A program made the translations under genes and the position numbers. Of a stretch of DNA of 64,000 bases, positions 53,340 to 63,759 are shown in pieces (within the stretch, counting starts at the first letter, position 1; each line of letters starts with the position of its first letter). The notes under the pieces were generated by a model, which saw nothing but the letters and a program-made list of their open reading frames with translations, did no database searches and was not told where the DNA came from. Source of the stretch: Symbiodinium natans (lineage: Eukaryota; Sar; Dinophyceae; Suessiales; Symbiodiniaceae); contig CAJNDS010002152.1 in NCBI GenBank assembly GCA_905221605.1, positions 1 to 64,000 on the forward strand, read 5' to 3'.

Positions 53340-56300
53340 CGGTCTGGATAGCTACCGGCGGCGGCTGTCGTGGAAACAGGCCTGGTCCTTGCCGCAGCTC
53401 GACATGTGGTGGTGTTCAGGTCGCAGGTCTCGGAGTCTAGGATCGACTCACCGCCAGACAATGCCATGTTGTCTGAGTCAAGAACGAACCAAGCCCAATA
53501 GATGCACACACACACACATATTCTTAACACACATGCATTTCTATATCTTGTATGACCTGCACATTCATGTGTATAGCCCTTTGGCAGGTATGTCCTGGAG
53601 CGCCGGCAGAAGAACCACCGCCGCCGCCGCCAGTGCCGCCAGACATGGCCATGTTGGCCTTTGAAGTGGCCTGCAGCGCCTTCTCTGCGGCTGCCAAGCG
53701 GAGGGCCTGTTTGTTTTTTAAGCTCCCAGTGACCCAGTGATCCGAGCACTTTCCAACAGCGCCACGGTGTTGTTGGTCTGTTTTGTGCTGAGGCTCCCCC
53801 GATTCTGAAGGGAATAAGGAGGCCGGGGTTTGTGAATGGGAAGCCCTGGATTTTTGGGTTGTGGGAATTAGAGGCTGAAATGGGTCCACCAGAAGCACGC
53901 TAGCCCGAAAGCAAACATCCCCTGCTCGGCCTGACCCCTTCGAATATGTATCAAATACCCCCCCCCCCATTTGTAGTCAGATTCTAGTGCATGGGGAGAA
54001 GTTCATATTAGCGGTTTATTATTCGGGGGGGGAAGGGATTCTGCGGCCCCTTAAGGCTCCCAATCCAGGCCTGGCGCTCTGCACGCTGCGTCAGCTCATC
54101 GATGCAACGGTCACGTGCGTCCAGCTCAGCCTTCAGTAATAATAATAACAATAAAAACAAAAATAAGAAGAATAGTCATAGTAGTGATGATGATAATAAT
54201 AATGATAGCCCTAAGCTGTCTTAGGGCGCTCCCCTGCTGTGTATTCTCTATGACTTCACAACTCGATGTGCGGTGCAGGTGAGTGTTGAGCGTCAAATAG
54301 GGCGAACTCAAGCTTGAGCTTCGGCGCCTGCAGCCCGATGATTGTCTCATCGCGCTCGTGCAGGCGCTGTGTCAAAGCAATCATGATGTCCTCACAACAA
54401 CTGCACGGAAGCTGTCAAGACGACAAGCTGCCGCAAAAGACCGTCAGTTCAACTCAATGCCCTAAACCCTGAACCCTAATTCTAGAGGAGGTCCTGGATG
54501 GAGTCCGGAGGAATTCCGAAAGGATCCGGGTCCGGGATTTTGGGGGATAAACAAACGGGAAAAGATCAGGGTCCTCTTATAGTGATGACTCGGCAAGGTT
54601 ACAAGGGCCCTGGCTTTGAAAACCCGCCCTTCTTGAAAACCGGCACCCTAAACCCTAAACCCAAAACCCCCCTAAACCCTAAACCCTAAACCCTAAACCC
54701 TAAACCCTATCCCAAGAGATGTCGCCCGCCTCGATGAAACCTGTGAGCCGACAAGTTCCAAGCCCGAACCCCCCCCCCAAGTCCCCTTGGAACCCGGAAC
54801 TGAGGTCTAAACCCTGGGATGTCCCCCCTTGTACTAACAGTCCTTATAGGGATTATGACAGAGGGGTACTATAACCCCTATTAAGGACTGTTAGTTTCAG
54901 GGGGAACATCCCAACCTAAACCCGATAATGTGCACTGGCGTTAGTGTATGCAGGGTCTATATTCACAAGAATCGAAAATCTTCTCTGCGACATCGGTTTG
55001 TTGGGGTGACCCGCTATTATCACAAGGGTTTTTTTTCCCATGGTTGTTTTTTTTTTTTTTTTTAAGGGCTTGTGTTTCGGGTTAAGGGCTTGCGCAGTAA
55101 GACTTGAGGCCCTGAAGGCTTGAGGCCCTGAAGGCTTGAGGCCCTGAAGGGCCTTCAGGAATCTTGAGGAGCCAGAGCCCGAAAATCTGGAAAGCGAAGC
55201 CCGGCCAGTTCCATGTAAAGCCTTTTTGAAATTCATGATGAAACGAGGCGCCAAACAAATTTGTGATAGGCAGTTTTACTGGTTTGTTTGGGTACTCGCT
55301 ATAATCACAAGATATTTTGGGAGATTTTGGTCATTCCAGGCCTTCAAGGGCCTTAAAGCCCTGAAAGCTTCAGGTTTTAAGGGCCACAGGGGGGGGGGTC
55401 TACATATTAAAAGCAGTGCAACATAAACTCTCAACCTTCTCTCTCTCTCTCAACCCTAAACCATAAACCCTAAAACCCTCCCATTAGGCCAAGCATCCCG
55501 CTGCTTGAGAAGCAGTTGCTTGTATCGGCCCACCTGCGCCTGGTCGTGCAGGTGTTACCCAAAGATGCCAACACCCCTCGGGTTCGGATCCTTCTGCAGG
55601 TCTAAGGAAGAAATATTATATACATATATATATATATGTGTGTGTGTATATATACCGTGCACTATACATATATATATATATATATGCATGTATAATTCCC
55701 TACTTAAGGTTGTGTTAGCAAGAGCTTTCCCCACCTTGTCCTCCTCTACAGCCGCGCGTTCTTTTGCAACGGACACGCTCGAAGATCGGCTACCTCTGCA
55801 GACTATGAGCAGAATCAGGTTCTTTCTCAAGGTGCTTTCCTACATCCGCTCCCGTAAGACTATGGAAGACATTAGGATTCAGGTGCTTCTACAGTCTTGC
55901 CACACGCCCCATCCAAACAACGACAACTGGTAAATGGCAAACATGGAGGGTTGCCAGCCAGGTCGGTACGCAATGGTGTCATTGACTCAGTGGGCAAGCT
56001 ATACCGATCCTCAGCCGGAGCATCACTCTGTGCTTATAAGGCCTATGATGTAGGGTGCTACCGAAAAACGAAAAGGATTTACCCCAGTGCCTCAAGGTGC
56101 TAGAGACTCAGGGTGCTCTGAGGCAACGCTCCTGAATATCACTCCGGCAATGGACGCAAGCCAGCGTTGCGGACTTCCCGCTTCTAAGGGCGCCCACCCC
56201 CCAACCCTAAACCCTGAACCCTCTAAACCCTAAACCCTAAACCCCCCTCCAACTCGCACAAAGAGGGAGGGGTGCGTCCTCTTGACCTCCTGGCTGCGCT

Positions 56301-56341
56301 CGGCGAGTTCACTGCGCAACCGCCGGATTTCTGCCTCGTAC
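53340..56341 (-). CDS. Kinesin gene, coiled-coil tail exons
   Basis: Downstream of the motor, short minus-strand segments continue as helical coil. The neck exon begins at 56341 after TTTCAG and reads YEAEIRRLRSELAERSQEV. About 55555-55490 reads QVGRYKQLLLKQRDAW, 54415-54310 reads DIMIALTQRLHERDETIIGL, 54130-54045 reads LKAELDARDRCIDELTQRAE, and 53725-53600 reads KNKQALRLAAAEKALQATSK followed by a Gly-rich stretch. About 53465-53345 (LSGGESILDSETCDLNTTT) may be the last part. In kinesins such coils follow the neck and mediate dimerisation and cargo binding. Assignment to the same gene rests on order, strand and helical character. A hairpin element, telomere-like blocks and microsatellites fill the introns. 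Confidence 0.55.
54646..54712. repeat. Interstitial telomere repeat, about eight CCCTAAA units
   Basis: CCCTAAA units with one AACCCCC interruption near 54666, in a presumed intron of the kinesin tail. A shorter block lies at 54460-54480. Confidence 0.95.
54815..54913. mobile_element. Hairpin element B (MITE-like), 99 bp
   Basis: Same family as element A: left arm GGGATGTCCCCCCTTGTACT, right arm ending GGGGGAACATCCC, both arms continuing into AACAGTCCTTA/TAAGGACTGTT. The length between outer GGG and CCC is 97 bases in both copies. The centre shares TATAGGGA and GGGGTACTA with A but is otherwise diverged. Confidence 0.75.
54995..55312. repeat. Direct duplication with internal 16-base tandem repeat
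   Basis: GGTTTGTTGGGGTGACCCGC with TATTATCACAAG (54995-55027) recurs in diverged form at 55281-55311 (GGTTTGTTTGGGTACTCGCT with ATAATCACAAG). Between them CTTGAGGCCCTGAAGG is repeated three times in tandem at 55103-55150. Related GGCCTTCAAGGGCC-type sequence follows the second copy. Confidence 0.7.
55600..55690. repeat. TA/TG microsatellite
   Basis: (TA)n, TGTGTG and CATA runs in a presumed intron of the kinesin tail. Confidence 0.9.
56203..56246. repeat. Interstitial telomere repeat in a kinesin intron
   Basis: Five to six CCCTAAA-like units, with CCCTGAA and CCCTCTAAA variants. It lies only about 30-40 bases beyond the end of the neck exon, well inside the intron by any splice choice. Confidence 0.9.
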
Positions 56342-56639
56342 CTGAAAGCAAGCTGGAGTCGCACTTGTGATTTGCTTGTGCGACAGTGGATTTGTAGCTG
56401 GTGAAGATGGCAGCCTCATGAGCTGTTATTCTGAGTACGTGTCTCTTTGGCTCTTTCTGTAAGTGTAACAGTGCACGAAGACCTCCTGGTCAAAGTCCAG
56501 GGGTCCAGGTCTTCATTCACCTGGATGAAAGCACGGAGGATGCGGAGCTCAAGGGTCTGGAGGAATTGTGGGCTCTGACGCTACTGCTCCATCTTCTCTT
56601 ATTCATGCTCAGCGACATGCATGGGAGCTGGCCTGAGGG

Positions 56640-59600
56640 GTGGTAATCACGCCCTTGGCACGCTGCGCAAATTTCAGTGTCGACAGGGACTCTGCGAAAG
56701 CTTCCGCGGCTGGCGACACCATGGCCTCACATCCAGCCACGGGCCACGGTGCTTGCAGAGTATGTCGATCACACGCTGCCCCAGAATCACGTGCAGCCAA
56801 TGATGCTCTACCAATATTTCGGAAAGGTTCCAGGTGCAGTAGCTCAGTAGCACCAAATTCAAACAGTTGGCAACCTGTCCCTCTGCAGTCTGCCAGGCTG
56901 CCATCATTGTAGTGCGGCAGTTTCCTCCAAGAGAATCCTCCAGCAGTCGTGTGAGCTTCGAGTCGCGATAGGGGACGTGGGGCCGGCAAACAGGGCCGCG
57001 CCGTTCAGTCAGCGCTGAAATAACGTTGCCTCACCCAAAAAAAGGACAAACCAAGATGTGGGACTCAGGCCACAGGCACACCAGCTGCGAGTGGGCTCGG
57101 CTTCTTTCGGCTCTCAGTCCGAATCTGGAGGCTTCAGCCAGGAAACCTAGAGCGGAGAGGCTCTGATTGATCTTCTTTGTCTCCTCCAGGCGCTGGCCGG
57201 TGGCGCCTGGCAAGTGTTTTGTCGACCCGCGTGGGTTGGATATATCATATATCATATATCATATATCATATATCATATATCATATATCATATATCATATA
57301 TCATATATCATATATATATATATATATTTATTTATTTATATATTTATATTTATATTTATATTCATACTTATATTTATATAATATGTCATACATGTATATA
57401 TATATATATATATACATATGTGTGATAGAGTGTGGTACTGGGCAATGCCGACGCAGGTGGGCAGGGGGGCTGTGGGTTCTTTCGGGCATCCAAGCTTGCG
57501 GATGAACACCGCGGCGATCTTCCACCATGTGCACGTGCTCAAAAACAGCCGGGTTGTTGCGGTGTCAACTGAAGATTTGACTTCAAACGTACTAAGATGA
57601 CTATAAGATACTATAAGCTGCTTCTGCCATGGCCTGTCAAGCGTGGCCTCTCCGAGCCAGCCAGGTCCACCAAGTTCAGCCGGCCTGTGCGCTTGCCCTC
57701 AATGCTCTCGTGCTCCACCACCTCGCTGCCCAGCCAAAGGGAGTTGCAAGACTATGGTGGCTGCTTTCGAAGCGAAAATTTAGTCTAGACTGAGACGCGG
57801 GCTATGATGAAGACTGCATGGGAGCGACTGGATGTGTCATTGGCGCCTGTCTGAGCTGTTGCCCTGGCAGTCGATCCATGCCCCATCAAAGTCTGCACCT
57901 GTTTGCGCACGTGCTGAGAGCACGAGATGGAGTTCTGTGCATGCTTTCACCGCCTCGTCCGGGCTTCGGCAGAGCCATTCTGAGAGGCCCTCCACAAAAA
58001 CCCCCTTCCTGCGATCTTCGCCTCGGGCTGTGGGCTGAAGAAAGAAGCTTTTGCAGCATGTTGCGGGTGTGGTGGACGTTTACAGACCCAGGACAAGGCC
58101 AATGACTCCCTGAACACCTTCTTGGAATTGTCGGCACGTGGCGGATCATCAAGTGCGACCGATCAGGCTTTAGCAGGTCAGAGATGACCTCGTTGTATAT
58201 CTGCAGGTAGGATGCACGAACCTGAGCTGTAGCGGTCGCCATCTTTCTGGAGCAGCTCCATGTCATGTCCCTGTTTCCCCCCCCCCCCCCCCCCCTTGTT
58301 TCCCATGCTCATCTCCCAAAAGAGACCCCTAATAGTAGTATCCCCCCCTCATCATAAGGACCCACAATAACGCACCAGCAACATCGTAGACCCCCATGCC
58401 CGACTGTTGCCCCCTCATTGCTCCACCTGGAAGCCTGGAAGGATGCGTGGGCATGCTGAGCATCTTGGATATGCTGGAAGATGTCCTGCCACGAAGGTCA
58501 CTGGGTAGTTCTGAGTGAGGATACACATACCCCGAAACAAGGTCATAGTTTACTGGAACTATAACTAGCTCTAGTTGCCCTTCTTAGAACAACCCTTCTT
58601 CTAGAAGTACCCAACTTTCACTCCTCCATGGACCGTGGGATGATGCCCCCATCTTGACGAGATCCCTCCATGGTGTAGGTCTTCCCTGTTCCGGTTGGGC
58701 CATACGCCAAGATCGTGGCGTTGTAGCCATCCAGGGCTGACATCACCTTTGCCCGGCCAAGTCTGCTCAAGAACCCATACCCTTAAAAACCCTACACTCT
58801 ACACCCTAAACCCTTTTGCATCCAGGTCTGTTGCAGACAGACGGGTTAAAGTTTATAGTAAACCCTAAACCCTAAACCCCAAAACCTTGCTGTTAAGGTG
58901 ACATGCTCTCAGCCGCTTCGTCATGCCGTCGAGCGGCTGATGTTCGTGCAGTGTTTGTGTACACCTCTGGTTGGGAAGCCACTTGGTCATACCTCATCTT
59001 GCGTGGCAAGGGCTGACGATAGCACAGCTGGCACAAAGAAGCTACGCACAAGAACACCGAAATCTGCTCAACGAAGCCACAATTGCTGATGACCACTTGC
59101 TGCAGTGGAACCAATGTTCACAAGCAAGGCGCACGTGGTCAAATGAGAACGTGTGGGTATTCACCACTTGGCTGGTCCCGCTGGCCCGGTCGCCAGCATT
59201 CATCTCTGCAATTGTCTCATACAGACAAATCCTTGGATGGCGGTTCCCCAAGCTAAGGACACCTAAGACCGGGCACGTCACGAAAAACGGCTACCACTGA
59301 TGTCATCTTATGGGGCCACGTCGCGCGTGCAGGCCACAGCTTGGACCAGTGCTGGTGCCACAACCCCTCTAAGCTTGCCAAGTGTCTGTGAAGGTCCCGG
59401 TACTGACCTAGGCCAAGATTGCGAAGACTAGAGTTGTCCATTTTAATTTTATTTACTACCCTAGGCCTTACGGCTCCATTTGCCCTTAGCTCGCAGACAG
59501 ACTCTCAACCACATCTACCCTTCATTCGCTGCCCTCCACAATCGACCTTTCAATTTGTTGCTTGGGAGTGGTTCAGGGACGGAATGGCTGCCCTAAACCC

Positions 59601-59759
59601 TAAACCCTAAACCCTTTTGAACCTGGAAGCTGCTTCATGCCAGGATTGAAACCCTAAACCCTAAACCTGTTCCAGCCAGGCGGCACTACATGTTGCCACA
59701 CTGGCGAGGAAAGCTCTCGATCCAGTGGTGGGCGTACGCGAATGACCACGCGAAAGTAC
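56640..59759 (-). CDS. Kinesin motor domain gene
   Basis: Eleven exons assemble into a near-complete kinesin motor (ATP-driven microtubule motor). From the 5' side: ~59690-59759 ([14 protein letters not shown]), ~59133-59180 (THTFSFDHV), 58938-58992 ([18 protein letters not shown]), 58624-58746 (P-loop [13 protein letters not shown]), 58435-58485 (DIFQHIQ), 58118-58221 ([20 protein letters not shown]), 57907-58008 ([18 protein letters not shown]), 57797-57863 (switch [12 protein letters not shown]), 57634-57751 ([11 protein letters not shown]), 57147-57206 ([17 protein letters not shown]), 56902-57029 ([19 protein letters not shown]) and ~56640-56725 ([20 protein letters not shown]). All catalytic motifs are intact, except that the P-loop has Pro where most kinesins have Gln. 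Phases agree across the junctions checked. Donors are GT, GC or GA; acceptors are AG. The N-terminal exon before RVVIRVRPP was not found. Subfamily not assigned. Confidence 0.9.
57240..57420. repeat. (ATATATC)n heptamer repeat and AT microsatellite in a kinesin intron
   Basis: About ten perfect ATATATC units from 57240 to 57316, then (TA)n, TTTATTTATA and TATACATA sequence to 57420. It lies in the intron between the exons ending at 57634 and starting at 57206. Ile/Tyr/Ser-rich frames through it are artefacts. Confidence 0.95.
58278..58296. repeat. Poly-C run
   Basis: An uninterrupted run of C in the kinesin intron between exons 58435-58485 and 58118-58221. Confidence 0.9.
58789..58886. repeat. 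Telomere-like repeats inside a 191-base kinesin intron
   Basis: CCCTACACTCTACACCCTAA at about 58790-58814 and CCCTAAACCCTAAACCCC at 58863-58880. The intron is bounded by exon ends 58938 and 58746, so a good share of it is telomere-like. Confidence 0.85.
59590..59670. repeat. Telomere-like repeats inside a kinesin intron
   Basis: Three CCCTAAA units at 59592-59614 and two at 59651-59668, just downstream (in transcription) of the exon encoding RVVIRVRPP. Confidence 0.9.
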
Positions 59760-60880
59760 CTTTATGGCTCGACTTAACCCTGCACGCGGAGTAGGTGCTG
59801 GCACACCGATCATGTACACCGGCCCCCGCACGTGCAGGCAGCTTTCAGGCTCTTTCCGCGTCCTTCATCCTGTACTCCTCTTTGAACGATTCTCATGCTC
59901 ACTGCGCAGCGACCACTCACTCCCGGACGACACGCCCTGTTATACGTTAGAGAAAGCGGATGCCACCCCAATGCTGGTGTCGGCATATTTTGCTCCTTTG
60001 TGACTACCTTCCCCCTACTCCTCAAATCTTTCATTTCATCGTTAATGGCCACTTGCTCTCCCCCTCCCCCCGTTCTGAGTGCACAGCTCGTCCGCTTGGT
60101 CGAAAAGCTCGACCTGCAGTGAAAGTTTGATTTGTCTTTGACAGCCTCCAAAGGCAACTGTAACTATGAATCGAATGCTGTACGAGTAGCTCAAAAACAG
60201 GCAGAATGCGGCTTTATCTGCTCTGCTTTGCTGGATTGTGCCATGTCGGCACAGCCAGCCTGTGGGGTGTTCATGGCCAGAAAGGGCACTGCCGAGCCTT
60301 GGTAGCGTGTTGCGAGAATTCGCTTGGACATGGATGCTGGCTGTAACGCCCGTTTGCAGGCTTCAACTTTTGGCTGCGTGGCGACTCAGTGCGCGAGGAG
60401 GTGCGCCCAAAGCCTCAGTATTTGGCCCCCCCAGATCGAAGGCATCGTTCATATGCTGTTTACCACTGCAGGTGGGTCTCGAAGTGGCGAACTTGTGACC
60501 AACCAATGGCAACGACCACACAATGCCGCGACAAGTCTGCTGCTGTGCTGAGTGCTGAGGCTGCATTCCCTGCACACCAGGGTGCTCGCACGCCCACGCG
60601 CGTTCATGAGATTGGCCCGATGCGGAACTGACCATTGCTGGACTGTTATTTGACGATGGTGGTTCTTGTAAGGGCTTAAGCTCTGGTCTCCCACTGTACC
60701 CAATTTTTCATTTTGTAGTGGGTACATCTTCATGTTGAGCCAAGACCATAGGCTTGCAGCGAAAAAAACATGCAGGTAACAACTTTACTACGTCATGCAA
60801 TGCCTTGCGGGGATGATCCATGCACTGTACACCCTAAACCCTAAACCCAGCTGCTTGGCTAGAGCGCCTTTTTCACTGCG
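59760..60880. other. Kinesin 5' region and intergenic DNA
   Basis: A short helical segment near 60115-60065 (VELFDQADELCTQNG, minus) could be an N-terminal exon of the kinesin gene, but it is unsupported by any junction. A two-unit CCCTAAA block lies at 60833-60849. The plus and minus frames at 60238-60640 are shadows without protein character. Confidence 0.4.
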
Positions 60881-60881
60881 G

Positions 60882-62870
60882 CTACATGGCTCCGAAGAGG
60901 CGACCTTCCAGGTAAGCTTGCAACTGGTCCTCGTTCAGTTCACGCGTCTCCAGAACTTCCAGGCCGCGAAATAACAGCCTGTTTTGCCAAGCAAAACGAG
61001 TATGAAGATACTAATCCCAAAGGAAGAATGTTTTTTGGGAGGTTCTTCAGCAACCAGTAGAAAAGATTACCAAACCCACTCCCTCCAAAAATCGCATCGC
61101 ACAAACAAACTCCCATTGCACAGCAAGCCGCTCGTAAACCAAATCCTCTTCACTGAGGTTGCGAATTCGATCACGATGCTGCGCTTCCTTGATGTTCCTC
61201 ACATTGTCCGCCTTCGTTGCCAATACCTCCAGCCCTGAGGCAGACAAAAGCACGAGTACACTGCACTCCTGCCGTCGTCAACAAATCTTGATACTTGTAC
61301 TCCTAATGCTGCTCGGGCATCCGAAGCGGTGACATTCCGTCTCCACCTGCATCTTCGTCCAAGAGGTGAAGTCATCCCCTTTGCCTCGGCATAACTCGGA
61401 CCATGAAGACCCATGAACGGTTGACGTTGGCAGCACGGCCCTGTATCGAGACCTCGTGTTCTGCCTGGCCTCTGCCCTTGTCACGTAACAGACCGTAACA
61501 GCAGCAATTTACGTCCGTCAGGGGCACAACCCTTTCATAAAGGCAGCGCAAAGCTGCTGAGAAGTCGCTGTAGCAGATCCCTGCGAGATCCAGACACCAG
61601 CTCCTCATCATGCAAAAGTCAAATCTCTTCTGCTGTCCATGCAAGACAAGGACCCTGGCCAGAAGACAGCATCTTAAGTATTTACATTGCCAACGTCCAA
61701 TGTGGAAGTAAAATGCATGTAGAGGGTGCCGTGCGAACTCGCCTTGCAACCAACTGCAGGCAAAGATGCCGCAAGATCGCGCAGTCGCACTCGCAGCTCG
61801 TCGTCCGTCATATTCCGAAAAGTGTCCTCCCAGCAGGACACCAGACCATCAGCGCACGCATGCAGCACCGGAAGACAGACATGCAAAAGCGGAAGGCTTC
61901 TGTTTCCAAACTCTGCTCCTCCCTTTTCGGCACCGGCCGGAACCACCTACCATCCTTCTCCAGCGAGTCTGTGATTGCCTCTCGTGTTCGCATGTCTCTT
62001 GGCAGGCAGGAGGTCGTGTATTCATAAGACCGTGTATGCGAGACAGTACCCTTGCGGAGAGAAGCAATCTACAAGCAAAACCATATCGGCTCTCCTCGCA
62101 GTCGGAAAGTACGGCAACAGAGCGCACACGCCTCCGTTTGACAGGGCAAACTGTTCGTGTACCCAAACAACTCATGCCAGGAAGCATGCCAGAAACATGG
62201 CATGCCAGTTGCAGCACGTCTTCAGGACATGTGGCTGGTCGGGGCGTTGCGCTCGGACATAAGGCTCCGGAACAAAACCTAGGTCAAGCGACCCTAGGTA
62301 CACACGTGCTCATCAACGAGCTGCGCTCAGAATGCTTCTCAAGAGTCAGCAACGCAGAGTGATGGCAACGCATGACGCAAACTCATACGTTGCCACATGA
62401 TTCTTCCAACGGGCGCCCAAACTGCAGCATCGCGGCAGATTGTGTCAGCAGTCTCAGGCAGCACCTCTCCCATAGAGCCTTCGAGCCCTGCAGTCGGCAC
62501 ACAGCCACAGGGTAGCACAAGTTGACAAGGGCCAACTGACAAGACACATTTGCATTGCTTCCAGAGAGCGGATGTCTTGGGTGTTGTCGAGTCGACTCCT
62601 GCAAGGCTGTGTGGCAACTTCTGGCCCTTTTACAACACAACGGAGTGTTGCTTGTTCTGCTTGTGCAGTTCAGTACATCTTTGCTCTCTCTGCATGAGAG
62701 TGCCGGGGGCTTCGGATGATGGATGATGAGAGCCACATGTGCAAAGAGCACACCCATGAATCATCGTCTCGCACTTTGCGTAGGATCTCCTCAAAGCTGG
62801 CTGCAAAGCGCCATGATGTGGTACATATGGCCTCAGGGCTGCATTGCAAGCCACCGACTCCTTGCGAACC
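60882..62870 (-). CDS. Multi-exon gene, 3' part; unrecognised
   Basis: The last exon, 60978-60882, starts after AACAG and reads LLFRGLEVLETRELNEDQLQ then AYLEGRLFGAM and a TAG stop. Upstream minus-strand segments: 61235-61080 (GLEVLATKADNVRNIKEAQH then RIRNLSEEDLVYERLAVQWE), about 61635-61510 (RFDFCMMRSWCLDLAGICYS), 61815-61745 (NMTDDELRVRLRDLAASLPA), 62465-62385 (TADTICRDAAVWAPVGRIMW) and 62830-62745 (RFAASFEEILRKVRDDDSWV). The protein appears helical and soluble. I recognise no domain. The final exon and its stop are well supported; intermediate boundaries are approximate. A 5' portion may lie to the right of 62870. Confidence 0.5.
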
Positions 62871-63246
62871 ATCTGATTCGGGCTCCAGGTTTAGGGAACG
62901 ACTTACAGAGATACGCCTGCCAGTTGTGTGGCTGATAGCTTATGATTCTGTTAGACAGCAGCCCATGCCACGCCGCCTAACTGCAGCTTTCTTTCTCGCC
63001 GGCCGGTCAACCTAGTCTTAGCGTCAACCGAAGGAAGATAAGGTTGTAATCCCTCAAGGGATGCCGAATTCTTCCTGACATGCTCTCTCATTACACGTCA
63101 TGCCACCTGGACGCCTTCGACATGCAATGCTGTCACTCGCATTGATGTTCGTACCCGATTAGAATGACTAGAAGCATCAGGTGCCGAAACCTTGCAGTTC
63201 TTGACCTCACTAAGGGCAATTCTGTGCTGAACCATGCGGAAATGCA

Positions 63247-63759
63247 GTGGTGCTGTCAGATGTTGGTAGATGGAAGAGTCTGTCTGTTTCGTGGGAATGG
63301 TGCCGGGAGGTTGTCCCAACGTCACAATCGCATCATGCGCCTGGAAGCAGTGCTAAAATTCAGCTGACCATCCCATACCATCCCATAAGGCAGGAGCTTG
63401 TCTGGAGGTGGCGGCAAGGTGCTGAACCTCGGACCACGGTCCTGGGAGTCGCGTTTGACATGACCTTGTTGCATCGTGGTTCGACAAGTCGTTGCTGGTT
63501 TGGTGCGGTTTTGCCCTTACTTTGGCCTGGGCTTGGGCTGCCATTCTTGGGCAAAGCAAGATTTGTGGGCGGTGTAGTACGCATGGCAGGATGTACGGAG
63601 GCGAGTTGCCAAAAGGAGCTTGGGCCATCAAGTCATGTCAGCAGGTCTGCTGTGAAGCCGCCCATCTTCGTCGAGACACCTGTAGGACGAATATATCTCC
63701 TGCCTGAACTAGTTGAAAAAACTGGAAAGCACGAGCGGGGCGAGTACAACAAGGTTTGA
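63247..63759 (+). CDS. Plus-strand open frame, unknown
   Basis: Open for 170 codons. The last third reads like protein (KPPIFVETPVGRIYLLPELV then EKTGKHERGEYNK), followed by AAG and GTTTGA, which could be a splice donor. The first two thirds are less convincing. If real it would be the only well-supported plus-strand gene in the window and would mark a strand switch near 63 kb. Confidence 0.3.
   Translation: MVLSDVGRWKSLSVSWEWCREVVPTSQSHHAPGSSAKIQLTIPYHPIRQELVWRWRQGAEPRTTVLGVAFDMTLLHRGSTSRCWFGAVLPLLWPGLGLPFLGKARFVGGVVRMAGCTEASCQKELGPSSHVSRSAVKPPIFVETPVGRIYLLPELVEKTGKHERGEYNKV

Noticed and set aside
53009..53664. Plus-strand frames with repeated Tyr-Gly-Thr-Leu-Trp units
   Set aside because: Artefact of the GGTACATTAT decamer array; the flanking coding-like signal is on the minus strand.
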